Part shown: positions 8,980-17,470 of the stretch, one piece after another
How the letters are laid out: every line of letters starts with the position of its first letter
Position numbering within the stretch: the stretch's first letter is position 1
Assembly (NCBI GenBank): GCA_017405305.1
Contig: JAFRAT010000009.1
Span: 124,001-188,000 of the forward strand
DNA: 64,000 bases
Direction of reading: 5' to 3'
From: Aeriscardovia sp.
GTDB taxonomy: Bacteria; Actinomycetota; Actinomycetes; Actinomycetales; Bifidobacteriaceae
The notes under the pieces: generated by a model
The model's database searches: none
What the model was told of the DNA's origin: nothing
Seen by the model: the letters and a program-made list of their open reading frames with translations, nothing else
Made by a program: the position numbers and the translations under genes

Positions 8980-9702
8980 ATGAACGTTCTTTTCGTATGC
9001 ACCGGGAATCTCTGCCGCTCTCCGATGGGCGAGCTGCTGGCGGGAGCGTACTTGGCGGGAACATCGGTGACGGCGTCGAGCGCGGGGACGCTGGGGTTGG
9101 CATCGCACGTCATCGATCCGAACAGCGCGCGGGTACTGGAAAAGGCGCGGATTGTGTGGAACGGGGACGCGGATGCTTCCCTTCCAGCTTGCATCTCCCC
9201 GGCCGCGATCGCCGGGTTCCGCTCGCGTCGTCTGACGCTCGACATCGCCGCCGGTTCCGATCTCATCCTCTGCTTCGAGAAACGCCAGATCGAGCAGGTG
9301 GTCACCCTCTGTCCTAGCTGCGTGCGCCGCGTGTTCCTCTTGACGCGGTTCGCGCGCATCTGCTCGTTGTGCGCCGAACGAGGCTTGGTCACAGGTTGGA
9401 CGGTGGCCGATCGGCTGCGGTCGATCATCGATGAGTCGCCCTTAGTCATGCCGTTAGTGCAGCCCGCTGGGGACATCGCCGATCCCCTCGGCCAGGATCT
9501 GGAGCATTTCAAGGTGGTTGGCTGGCAGACGAACCAAGCGCTGCACGAGATTTTCAGCAGTCTCGCGCAGCGGAAAGCACGGGCGGTCATGGACCCCGGC
9601 GCAGCCAGGCACGGGCGCAAAGGAACACCAGAGCACGACGACGCGCAGCGGCGTCTCCCGGCCGGAATCGGCCAGGAACCGACAGGAACCAACGCAAACT
9701 GA
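8980..9702 (+). CDS. Low-molecular-weight protein tyrosine phosphatase (Wzb/Etp-like)
   Basis: Predicted cytoplasmic phosphatase. The N-terminal phosphate-binding loop VCTGNLCRSPM fits C(X)5R, with the nucleophilic Cys about residue 7 and the conserved Arg next to Ser. The general-acid DP motif appears late (GDIADPLGQD). Typical LMW-PTP features also include SAGTLGL and SDLILCFEKRQIEQV. At about 240 residues it is longer than the usual 150-200 because of a basic, proline-poor tail (RHGRKGTPEHDDAQRRLP). In capsule loci such enzymes dephosphorylate a bacterial tyrosine kinase; none is visible here. ATG 8980 is chosen; a TTG at 8971 is also in frame. Confidence 0.87.
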   Translation: MNVLFVCTGNLCRSPMGELLAGAYLAGTSVTASSAGTLGLASHVIDPNSARVLEKARIVWNGDADASLPACISPAAIAGFRSRRLTLDIAAGSDLILCFEKRQIEQVVTLCPSCVRRVFLLTRFARICSLCAERGLVTGWTVADRLRSIIDESPLVMPLVQPAGDIADPLGQDLEHFKVVGWQTNQALHEIFSSLAQRKARAVMDPGAARHGRKGTPEHDDAQRRLPAGIGQEPTGTNAN

Positions 9703-9876
9703 TGCGGACTCGCCGCGTCTCTTGCATGCCGCAGGTTATCCGCTTTATCCCCAGGAATGCGTCATCGCGATGGCGTATTCCAATGACGTTTCCCCGTCTA
9801 CGCAAAGACCCGCACGGAAACCACAGGAGGAAACCACAGCGCGGGCCACGCCAGCGAGATGCGGACTTCCGCTCGA

Positions 9877-9898
9877 CCGGCGGACAGATGTCCGCCGG
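9877..9898. repeat. 22-bp hairpin in the 9703-10065 intergenic region
   Basis: CCGGCGGACA at 9877-9886 pairs perfectly with TGTCCGCCGG at 9889-9898 around a two-base centre. It lies between the convergent phosphatase and Nif3-like genes. No T-run follows on either strand, so it may be a weak terminator or a protein site. The remaining ~360 bases of this gap show no credible gene. Confidence 0.5.
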
Positions 9899-10065
9899 CT
9901 TGGCATGACGCTGAGCCAGGCCCGTCCATCGTGTCCCTCAGAATATCGCCGCTGGAGGCTTCCCATTCGACAGGCGTCTCCCGGACGCCGACGCCGAACC
10001 GCTGGCTGCTTTGCAAGGGCTGCGGAAACAGGCGGCTAGCAGCGAGCGAGCAGCCGAAAGTGGCC

Positions 10066-11091
10066 TCAGCCCAGCAGTGGATCCGGTTTCGGCATGACCG
10101 GTTCCGTCGGCGAGTCCAAATGCAGCGTCCACGGATCCGTGTCCGTTGGCGAGAGCGCGATGTCGACGTCGACGCCCGTCGCCTGTTTGATGGCCGCGGG
10201 AATGTCCTGCAGGGCGTAGTCGAACCACACTTTTTCGGAAGCGTAGTGAGGCGTGTTGATGAACGCCGGGCGCGCGCGCAGCCGACCCTTGGCGCGGTAG
10301 CCCGCTTCCTTGGCGCCGGCGATGAGGCTTTCGGACACGTCGATCCCGTGAGCGCGCAGCTCGGCTTCGCGTTGCGCCTGCTGGCGGGCGTCGAGCACCG
10401 GGTGATGACGCAGGTCGCTGGTGACGTACACGTCGGCATCGGCGGCGCGGACCTCGTCAAACATCGAGTCGCCGGAGCCACCGAGGACGGCGACACGCTG
10501 GACAGGCATGTCAAGGTCGCCGGCGACGTCGATGCCGCGCCGCGTCGGAGGAATCGCGGCGTTGACGCGCCGTGCGAACTCCAGCAGGCTCATCGGCTCG
10601 GCGAGGTGGCCGACGCGCCCTTCACCCACCGCGTGCGTCGACACCGGGTCGTCGATCGGCGCGAGCGGCTTCTGGTCGAGCACGCCCAGCTTGTCGGCGA
10701 GCGCCTCGCTGACGCCGCGGTAGGCCGCGTCCGCGTTGGTATGGCCTACCCATAGCGCGCAGTGGTTCTCGGCGAGCATGTTCGCCGCGGCTCCGCGGTG
10801 TCCGGTGCCGGTGATGGTGTGCGTGGGCCGGAACCAGAGCGGGTGGTGGGTGACGAGCAGGTCGGCCCCCCAGTCAATGGCTTCGCGCGCGATGTCGAGG
10901 CTTGGGTCGACGGCGCAGTAGATGCGGCGGACGGGCTGCAGCGGGTTTCCGATGATGAGGCCTGGATGGTCCCAGTTTTCCGCGTACCGCAGCGGGTACA
11001 GCGTTTCCAGCTGACGGACGGTTTGGGCGAGCGTGGCGGCGGGCGCGCAGGCCGTGGTCGCCGGCACCGTGGTTGTCGATGTTTCTGCCAT
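10066..11091 (-). CDS. Nif3-like dinuclear metal centre protein (DUF34/YbgI family)
   Basis: A 341-residue member of the Nif3/YqfO group, toroidal hexamers with a two-metal centre; reported roles include GTP cyclohydrolase I type 2 annotation and metal handling, but the true reaction is unsettled. Visible metal-ligand motifs are GLIIGNP, AVDPSLDIAREAI, DLLVTHHPLWFRP (paired His), VGHTNADAA and, in the C-terminal part, VYVTSDLRHHPVLDA. The first ~20 residues are a Thr/Ala-rich extension. AAGGAG stands about 12 bases before the ATG. It lies 44 bases downstream of polA on the same strand, so it may be read from the polA transcript. Confidence 0.85.
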   Translation of the reverse strand: MAETSTTTVPATTACAPAATLAQTVRQLETLYPLRYAENWDHPGLIIGNPLQPVRRIYCAVDPSLDIAREAIDWGADLLVTHHPLWFRPTHTITGTGHRGAAANMLAENHCALWVGHTNADAAYRGVSEALADKLGVLDQKPLAPIDDPVSTHAVGEGRVGHLAEPMSLLEFARRVNAAIPPTRRGIDVAGDLDMPVQRVAVLGGSGDSMFDEVRAADADVYVTSDLRHHPVLDARQQAQREAELRAHGIDVSESLIAGAKEAGYRAKGRLRARPAFINTPHYASEKVWFDYALQDIPAAIKQATGVDVDIALSPTDTDPWTLHLDSPTEPVMPKPDPLLG

Positions 11092-11135
11092 ATCGGATCG
11101 GCTCCTTTTCGAAAGGCGTTTCGGTGAACGTTGTT

Positions 11136-14100
11136 TCAGTGGGCGGCGGACTGCCAGTCGGGGCCGACGCCGGTCGAGACGGTCAGCGGCACGTCCAGGC
11201 GGACGACGTTTTCCATGGCGTCGCGCACGATGGCCGTTGCTTGTTCCTCTTCGCCAGCTGCCAGTTCGACGACCAGTTCGTCGTGGATCTGCAGGATGAT
11301 GCGGGATTCGAGCTTCGCTTCGGCCAGGTCCTGCGCCGCTTTGACCATGGCCATCTTCATGATGTCGGCGGCGGAGCCTTGGATCGGCGCGTTGAGGGCC
11401 GCGCGTTCGGCGGCGGCGCGGGCGACGCGGTTCTTGGCCTGCAGCGCCGGGAAGTAGCGGCGCCGGCCGAACATCGTCTCCGTGTAACCGCGCCGGCGGG
11501 CTTGGGATACCAATGATTCGAGGTAGTCGTGGACTTTGCCGAACGTAGCGAAGTATTTCTCTTTGAGCACGTCCGCTTCCGCTGGACTGACGTTCAGCCG
11601 TTGCGCTAGGCCGTAGGTGCTCAGCCCGTAGGCCAGGCCGTAGCTCATGGCTTTCACGCGCGTGCGCTGCTGGCCGGTGACCTCCTCGACGGGGATCTGG
11701 TAGACGAGGGAGGCGACGTAACGGTGAAAGTCGGCGTCGGAGCGGAACGCTTCGATGAGCGCTTCGTCGCCCGACAGGTGCGCCATCAGGCGCAGTTCCA
11801 CCTGCGAGTAGTCAGAGCTGAGGAAGGAGGAGAAGCCAGCGCCGGCTACGAACGCGCTACGGATTTCGCGTCCCTCGCCGCTGCGGTTCGGGATGTTCTG
11901 CAGGTTCGGGTCAGTGGAGCTGAGACGGCCGGTAGCGGCGACTGTCTGCTCGTAGGTCGTATGGATGCGTCCGTCGCGCGCGTTGACGGAGCCTTGCAGG
12001 GATTCGACGATCTGCTTGAGCTTGTTGACTTCGCGGTAGCGCAGCAGCGCGCCGAGGAACCGGTTGGCGCGCTCGTCGTCCACGGTGCGCAGGTAGAGCT
12101 TCTGCAGTTCCGCGGCGTTCGTGGAGTAACCGGTCCTGGTTTTCTTCGTTCCTGTCAGCCCCATTTCCGCGAACAGCACCTGCTGCAGCTGCTTGGGGCT
12201 CTGCAGGTTGAGGTCGCCGTGGCCGGGGCCGGCCGCTTCCAGGGCGATGGCCTCGGCTTGGGCGGCTTGGGCGGCGAAATCGTCGTGCATGTCTTTCATC
12301 CGCATCTGGTCGACGGCCGCGCCCGTCTCCTCCATGCCCGCCAACACCGCGGACGACGGGATTTCAACGTCGTCGAGCAGCGGAAGCTGACCGCGCTGCT
12401 CCAGCGCTGGCTTGAGGCTGGTCTCCAGCGCGGACACGATGGCCATGCGGCGCAGCAGCGCGGTCCGATGGTCGGCGTGGCCCTGGCCGGTTTCCAGCGG
12501 CGCGGCGTCGTCCTCGAAATCGAAACCCTCTTGCCGGGCTGTCGGAGTCTTCTTGGCCGGTTCCGCTTCGGCTTCCGATTCGAAATCGCGGTCCAGGAAA
12601 TGCGTGCCGGTTTTCTCGATGGTGCTGGCCGTGAAATCGGGGTCCGTCAGGTACGCGGCCAGCTGGACGTCGAACGCGGGACGTGGAAACCTCAGACCCG
12701 CGGCTTCGGCCAGCTGGATGGCCTGCTTGTAGCCGTGCGTCGTCAGCGCATGGGTGTCGAGGATGGTTTGCACGGCCGCGCGGGCCTGTGCGGATCCGGA
12801 CAGCACGCCGGCTTCGATCAGCAGCGCATGGCCGTCGGGCGCTAGCAGGCCGAGGCCGGCGCAGTAGGTGGCGCCGGGATGCGCGTCGCCGTCGAACAGC
12901 GCGATGCAGCTGGCCTTGTCATCCAGATGCGTTGCGCCCCAATCAGCCACGCTGGACGCCAGAGCGTCAGCAGCAGCGCAGCCGGCCGCGTTGTCAAACG
13001 TCCCGCCGCCGACGATCCCGTCGTCGATGGGGTCGACGACTTCCGCGGGCACGACGCCGTCCAACGCGCGCGCCGCTCCTCCAGCGGATACCCGGGATGT
13101 CTGTCCGGCGCGACTCGAGGCAGCCGCCGGACCCGGCGCGCCGGCCGCAGGCGTGCCCGCCGCGCTGGTTGCGCCGGAGCCGGCGAGAGCGGCCGCGCTG
13201 ACTTCTTGGCCGGAGTTCGCGCTGAAGGTGCGGACGAGGTTCGTGCGCGTGCGGGCGCCGAACCGCAGCCGTCGCAGGACGGCGTCGAGCGCGCGCTGGT
13301 CGAAGGCGTTGATCTCCAAGTCGTCGAAGTCCACGCCGCAGTCGAGGTCGCGCACGACGGCGTTGACGCGCCGGTTGAGAACGACCTGGTCGAGATGGTC
13401 GCGCAGCGCCTGGCCTTTCTTGCCGCCGATCTCGTCGGCATGAGCGATGATGCCGTCGAGCCCGCCGTACTGGTTGATCCATTTGGCGGCGAAGCCATCC
13501 CCCACGCCGGGCACGCCGGGGATGTTGTCGGACTGTTCGCCGCGCAGGGCCGCGATGTCCGGGTACTGGCGCGGAGTCACCTTGTATTTCTCCAGCACAG
13601 CCTGAGGCGTCATGCGTTTAAGATCGCTGAAGTGGCGGCCAGGGTACAGCACGGTCACGTTGTCGTCGACAAGCTGGAAGGAATCCCTGTCACCGGACAG
13701 CACCAGCGTGGCGTACCCGTTGCGCTCCCCGTAAGCGGCCAGCGAGGCGATGACGTCGTCGCCCTCGTAGCCGGGCCTCTCGATGCATGGGATGTTCAGC
13801 GCGCCCAGCAGCTCTTGGATAAGCGGGATCTGGCTCAGCAGCTCGGGCGGAGCAGCGCTGCGGGTGCCCTTGTAGCCGGGCAGCATGGCGTCGCGGAACG
13901 TGCCGCCCTTGACGTCGAAAGCGACGCCGATGTGGGTCGGCCGTTCCTTTTTGACGACGTCAGCGAGCATAGTGATGAAACCGTATACGGAGTTGGTGCA
14001 CTGTCCGTCGCCGGCGGTGAAGTTCTCCTCCGGAAGGGCGAAGAACGCGCGGAACGCGAGCGAATGGCCGTCGACGGCGAGCAGGCGCCCCTTGGGATGC

Positions 14101-14252
14101 TCGATCTTCGGGACATCCGGCACGGCTTCCGCCTGCGCCAGGGTCTTGCTTTCCTGCTCCGCGGTGGCTTTCCGGACGTTCTCGGCGATGACGGCGTCGA
14201 ACGGGTCTTCCGGCCGGCCCTCGGTTTCCTCGGCATTCTCGTGTGTGCTCAT
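11136..14252 (-). CDS. polA: DNA polymerase I
   Basis: Replicative/repair polymerase for Okazaki-fragment maturation and excision-repair filling. The N-terminal 5'-3' exonuclease domain (about residues 55-350) has LLAVDGHSLAFRAFFALP, VAFDVKGGTFRDAMLPGYKG, YEGDDVIASL and VLSGDRDSFQLV. The middle region lacks the DxE metal residues of a 3'-5' exonuclease, so proofreading is probably absent, as is common in actinobacteria. The polymerase domain has motif A DYSQVELRLMAHLSGD (about 813), motif B RTRVKAMSYGLAYG (about 862) and motif C QIHDELVVE (about 985). At 1038 residues it is longer than usual because of a ~50-residue acidic N-terminal extension and an Ala/Ser/Gly-rich linker near 350-410. ATG preceded by TGGAAG. 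Confidence 0.97.
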   Translation of the reverse strand: MSTHENAEETEGRPEDPFDAVIAENVRKATAEQESKTLAQAEAVPDVPKIEHPKGRLLAVDGHSLAFRAFFALPEENFTAGDGQCTNSVYGFITMLADVVKKERPTHIGVAFDVKGGTFRDAMLPGYKGTRSAAPPELLSQIPLIQELLGALNIPCIERPGYEGDDVIASLAAYGERNGYATLVLSGDRDSFQLVDDNVTVLYPGRHFSDLKRMTPQAVLEKYKVTPRQYPDIAALRGEQSDNIPGVPGVGDGFAAKWINQYGGLDGIIAHADEIGGKKGQALRDHLDQVVLNRRVNAVVRDLDCGVDFDDLEINAFDQRALDAVLRRLRFGARTRTNLVRTFSANSGQEVSAAALAGSGATSAAGTPAAGAPGPAAASSRAGQTSRVSAGGAARALDGVVPAEVVDPIDDGIVGGGTFDNAAGCAAADALASSVADWGATHLDDKASCIALFDGDAHPGATYCAGLGLLAPDGHALLIEAGVLSGSAQARAAVQTILDTHALTTHGYKQAIQLAEAAGLRFPRPAFDVQLAAYLTDPDFTASTIEKTGTHFLDRDFESEAEAEPAKKTPTARQEGFDFEDDAAPLETGQGHADHRTALLRRMAIVSALETSLKPALEQRGQLPLLDDVEIPSSAVLAGMEETGAAVDQMRMKDMHDDFAAQAAQAEAIALEAAGPGHGDLNLQSPKQLQQVLFAEMGLTGTKKTRTGYSTNAAELQKLYLRTVDDERANRFLGALLRYREVNKLKQIVESLQGSVNARDGRIHTTYEQTVAATGRLSSTDPNLQNIPNRSGEGREIRSAFVAGAGFSSFLSSDYSQVELRLMAHLSGDEALIEAFRSDADFHRYVASLVYQIPVEEVTGQQRTRVKAMSYGLAYGLSTYGLAQRLNVSPAEADVLKEKYFATFGKVHDYLESLVSQARRRGYTETMFGRRRYFPALQAKNRVARAAAERAALNAPIQGSAADIMKMAMVKAAQDLAEAKLESRIILQIHDELVVELAAGEEEQATAIVRDAMENVVRLDVPLTVSTGVGPDWQSAAH

Positions 14253-14345
14253 GCTTCCAGGTTAGGCCGGCTCCGCCCGGGAAGAGGGAACGCCGGTCCG
14301 TCTTTCGGCAAATCGGCACGAGGGCCGCGGCGACCCGCGGATCCC

Positions 14346-14936
14346 TCAGTCCTGGACCTGGTCGATGACGGCGTCGGCGACTTCCTCCATCGTCAGGCGG
14401 CGGTCCATGGATGTCTTCTGGATCCAGCGGAACGCTTCGGCTTCGGACAGGCCCATGTTCTCCATGAGCAGCCCCTTGGCGCGGTCGACCTTCTTGCGGG
14501 CGGCGAAGCGCTTCTTGAGGTCGGTGATCTGCTTCTTGAGCTCGGTCATCTGGTCGAAGCGGGCCATGGCAACCTCGATGGCCGGGAACAGCTTCTCGGG
14601 GACGAACGGCTTGACCACGTACGCCATGGCGCCCGCGTCGGACGCTTCTTTGACCAGGGACTGCTGCGAGAAAGCGGTGAGCATGACGACCGGGGCGATG
14701 CCCTCCTCCGTGATGGCTTTCGCCGCGGCGATGCCGTCGCTGCCCGGCATCTTGACGTCCATGATGACAACGCCCGGACGTTCGGAGCGCGCCAGTTCGA
14801 CCGCCTCGTCGCCGTTGGCGGCCTGCCCGACGACCCGGTAGCCAGCGTCCTCGAGCGCCTCGACGACGTCCAGACGGATGAGGGCTTCGTCTTCCGCGAC
14901 GACGACCTTGCGGTTGTTGTTCTCCTGGGATTCCAT
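14346..14936 (-). CDS. pdtaR: ANTAR-domain response regulator, PdtaR-like
   Basis: A 196-residue two-domain regulator. The receiver domain (residues 9-125) keeps the acidic pair E15/D16, the phosphoacceptor D60 in VVIMDVKMPGSDG and K109 in VVKPF. A coiled segment (MTELKKQITDLKKRF) leads to the ANTAR RNA-binding domain at about 135-190 (KVDRAKGLLMENMGLSEAEA, then RRLTMEEVADAVI). ANTAR proteins bind paired hexaloop hairpins in nascent RNA and stop premature termination when phosphorylated. AGGAGGTG lies seven bases before the ATG. The matching kinase, PdtaS-like, is encoded about 20 kb away (34266-35780), a split arrangement also known in mycobacteria. It lies between tRNA-Leu(CAA) and polA. 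Confidence 0.93.
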   Translation of the reverse strand: MESQENNNRKVVVAEDEALIRLDVVEALEDAGYRVVGQAANGDEAVELARSERPGVVIMDVKMPGSDGIAAAKAITEEGIAPVVMLTAFSQQSLVKEASDAGAMAYVVKPFVPEKLFPAIEVAMARFDQMTELKKQITDLKKRFAARKKVDRAKGLLMENMGLSEAEAFRWIQKTSMDRRLTMEEVADAVIDQVQD

Positions 14937-15007
14937 AGCCAGCACCTCCTGAAAGCGATCCCGCCGGTACGAGCCATGTCCATTGGCACAAGCCGCGCGC
15001 CCTATGT

Positions 15008-15081
15008 GCCTCGAGTGGGATTCGAACCCACACTGCACGGATTTTGAGGCCGCTTCCTCTACCAGTTGGGATACCGAGGCG
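15008..15081 (-). tRNA. tRNA with CAA anticodon (Leu, UUG codon), short variable loop
   Basis: A 74-base cloverleaf: acceptor stem GCCTCGG with TCGAGGC (one G-T), discriminator A, T arm GTGGG-TTCGAAT-CCCAC, D arm with AACTGGTAGA loop, and anticodon loop CTCAAAA (anticodon CAA). The variable loop is only five bases (GCAGT), unlike ordinary bacterial tRNA-Leu with a long extra arm, and the anticodon stem ends with a C-U mismatch next to the loop. It sits directly upstream of pdtaR on the same strand. The CCA end is not encoded. Confidence 0.85.
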
Positions 15082-15320
15082 TCGTTCGCAACCGAACTTT
15101 CCTTCAGTGTAGCCGCGCGCTTCCCCGGACGGCAGCGGCTCCCTCCGATTCATCACAACATTGCCATCTCCTGGCGCCGGCCCGCCGCATCGCCCTTCGC
15201 GAGGTCAGGCGCCAGGAAAACTTTCCCCGCCACGGCGGGAAACAGAGAACCGATGGCGAACCCAGCGGACGGTCTCAGACGCCTGCGGCTCGTCCGGACA
15301 CCACTCGAAAGCGAGAGCCC

Positions 15321-15813
15321 ATGCCCATGGAAATCCACCGTCAGTCCGATCCTTGGCGTCCCTCGCCTTTCCATGAGGAATCCCGCGCCACGGTCCTCGA
15401 CACCCGGCGCTTCCAGGCCGAGAAGCCCGTGCTGCGGCCACGGGATCTCGGCAGCTTCCCCCGCTTATCATCCACGAGAAACATGGCGACCGGCTCGCGA
15501 TGCTGCCGGTGCTCAACGACGGCCGGCTCGTCATGGTCGAGCAGTATCGCATTCCGACGCGCCGCTGAACCCTGGAAATTCCCTCCGGCCATGCGAAAGA
15601 CGACGACGATCCGGTCGACGCCGCGGCTGATGCTCCGCCGCAAGGCCGGCCACCAGGCCGACGAGATGACGCAGGTGTTCCGTTTCATCAACGATCCGAG
15701 CGATCCGACGCAGTACACCACCATCTTCCAGTCCAGCGGCCTGCACGAGGTCGAGCGCCTGAAGGAAGATGCGGCCGATCCGGCGAACTCGTATAGCTGG
15801 CATGGGGGAATAC
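15321..15813 (+). pseudogene. Decayed NUDIX hydrolase (ADP-ribose pyrophosphatase-like)
   Basis: Three frames must be stitched to recover the protein. Frame A (15321 to about 15460): MEIHRQSDPWRPSPFHEESR, VLDTRRF. Frame B (about 15465-15590): PLIIHEKHGDRLAMLPVL, DGRLVMVEQYRIPTRR, then TGA where a Trp codon is expected, then TLEIPSGHAKDDDDPVDAAA. Frame C (about 15630-15813): LRRKAGHQADEMTQVFRF, QYTTIFQSSGLHEVE. This is the order of an ADP-ribose pyrophosphatase, with the NUDIX box REx2EExG worn to RRKAG. At least two frameshifts, one nonsense change and loss of catalytic glutamates make function very unlikely. It lies between tRNA-Leu(CAA) and pyk. Confidence 0.82.
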
Positions 15814-15857
15814 AAGGGAAGGCCCCGGGCTGCCACAGTCCAGAGCCTTCCCTTTTC
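15814..15857 (+). terminator. Rho-independent terminator downstream of the NUDIX pseudogene
   Basis: Ten-bp perfect stem AAGGGAAGGC (15814-15823) with GCCTTCCCTT (15845-15854) followed by TTCC. It lies between the plus-strand pseudogene and the end of minus-strand pyk (15943), so it can serve both directions. Its survival fits a recently inactivated gene. Confidence 0.65.
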
Positions 15858-15942
15858 CGTGCCCAACGCGCCGTCATCCTAGCGCGCCGGCGGACGCTGG
15901 CCCGGTTCGCGCCGGTTTGCCGTCTCCGAGCGCCGCTCCTTT

Positions 15943-17379
15943 TCACGGAAGGACGGCGTGGTCCATGATGGTCTCGGTGCCGCCCAACAGGTCGCCCGGC
16001 TCGGCGATGGCAACGACGATATGGTCGCCCGCCTGAACTTTGCCGGCCGCGAGCAGCTCGCCGTCCACCAGGCGCAGCAGCTCGCCGCGGGCGCACTCGG
16101 CGGCCGGCTTGCCGCAGAGGAACGCCTCGGTGCCCCACGTCAGGGCCAGCCAGTGGTAGTTGCGTTCATCGGAGGTGAAGGCGTACAGCGGGATCTCCGG
16201 ACGGAAGCTCGCGACCTGGTTGGCGCCCACGCCGTTCTCAGTGAAGGTGACGATGGCCTTGGCGCCGGTCTCTTTGGCGAGGACGACGGCCGCGTGCGCG
16301 CTGCCGCCGCCGTCGCTGGTGTCGAAGCTCTCGAGTTTCGGAATGTAACACATGCCTTCGCTGGAGGCGTACTCGGAGATGCGGCGCATGGTCCAAGCCA
16401 CACCCGCCGGGTCGACGCCCACGGCGGTCTCGTTGGAGGTCATGGTCGCGTCGGCGCCGTCAAGGATGGCGTTGGCGCAGTCGGAGGCTTCGGCGCGCGT
16501 CGGAATCGGGTTCTCGACCATGGAAGCGAGCACATCGGTGGCGACGATGACCGGCTTGGCGTAGCGGCGGGACATCGTGATCAGCCGCTTGTTGATCAGC
16601 GGCACCTCCCAGTACGGCATCTCGACGGCCAGGTCGCCGCGCGCGGACATGATGCCGTCGAACGCCTTGACGATGCTCTCCATGTTCTCGACGGCTTCCG
16701 GTTTCTCGACTTTGACGATGATCGGGACGCGGCGGCCTTCCTCGTCCATGATCTCGTGGGCGCGGCCGATATCGGAGGCCTGGCGCACGAAGGACATGGC
16801 GATCATGTCAGCGCCCACGCGCAGCCCCCAGCGCAGATCCTCCTCGTCCTTTTGGGTCAGCGCCGGGGCGGAGACATCCACTCCCGGCAGGTTGATGCCC
16901 TTGTGGGAAGAGACCGGCCCGCCGGCCACGACGGTCGTGTACACGTCGTGGCCGGCGACCCTGACAACGCGCAGACGGACCTTGCCGTCGTTCATCATGA
17001 TGCTGTCGCCCGGCTTGCAGTCGATGGGCAGATCCTTGTAAGTGCAGGCGGTGGCGTGCTCGTCGCCCACGATGTCGTCGGTGGTGATGCGGAAGGCGTC
17101 GCCGGCCTTGAGCACGACCTCGTCCTTGCCGTCGGCGTCCTTGCGGAACCAGCCGCAGCGGATCTTCGGACCCTGGAGATCGACCATCAAGCCGATGTTG
17201 CGGCCGGTCTCCTGGGCCGCGCGGCGCACGTTGCGGATAATGGCGAGCTGCTGCTCGGGAGTGCCGTGCGAACGGTTGATGCGGGCCACGTCCATGCCGG
17301 CCTTCGCCAGCGCCAGCAGCTCCTCGTAGGAGCCGCTGGCCGAGCCGATGGTGTTGACGATTTTTCCTCTTCTGCGCAT
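15943..17379 (-). CDS. pyk: Pyruvate kinase
   Basis: Glycolytic enzyme making pyruvate and ATP from phosphoenolpyruvate and ADP, 478 residues, the usual length. Motifs: AGMDVARINRSHGTPEQQ, LMVDLQGPKIRCGWF, GPVSSHKGINLPGVD, SFVRQASDIGRAH, the catalytic lysine in IIVKVEKPEAVENM, then DGIMSARGDLAVEMP and PIPTRAEASDCANAILDGA. Several signature positions differ from the general consensus: INRSHG for LNFSHG, MSARGD for MVARGD, ATDVL for ATQML and MTSNETAVG for MLSGETA. Some of these I recall from bifidobacterial enzymes. The C-terminal regulatory domain is present. GAGGT stands ahead of the ATG at 17379. Transcribed in the same direction as the upstream terC. Confidence 0.95.
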   Translation of the reverse strand: MRRRGKIVNTIGSASGSYEELLALAKAGMDVARINRSHGTPEQQLAIIRNVRRAAQETGRNIGLMVDLQGPKIRCGWFRKDADGKDEVVLKAGDAFRITTDDIVGDEHATACTYKDLPIDCKPGDSIMMNDGKVRLRVVRVAGHDVYTTVVAGGPVSSHKGINLPGVDVSAPALTQKDEEDLRWGLRVGADMIAMSFVRQASDIGRAHEIMDEEGRRVPIIVKVEKPEAVENMESIVKAFDGIMSARGDLAVEMPYWEVPLINKRLITMSRRYAKPVIVATDVLASMVENPIPTRAEASDCANAILDGADATMTSNETAVGVDPAGVAWTMRRISEYASSEGMCYIPKLESFDTSDGGGSAHAAVVLAKETGAKAIVTFTENGVGANQVASFRPEIPLYAFTSDERNYHWLALTWGTEAFLCGKPAAECARGELLRLVDGELLAAGKVQAGDHIVVAIAEPGDLLGGTETIMDHAVLP

Positions 17380-17470
17380 ATGGATACCTCGATGCTGAAT
17401 AGGGAACGCGATCTTCCTTGATATGGGCGCCCGCCGGAGCCTTGGCCCGGCGGTTCTTCATCCCAGGCTA

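Noticed and set aside
12879..15047. 722-residue plus-strand open frame
   Set aside because: Antisense shadow of polA and pdtaR running through the tRNA; no recognisable motif.
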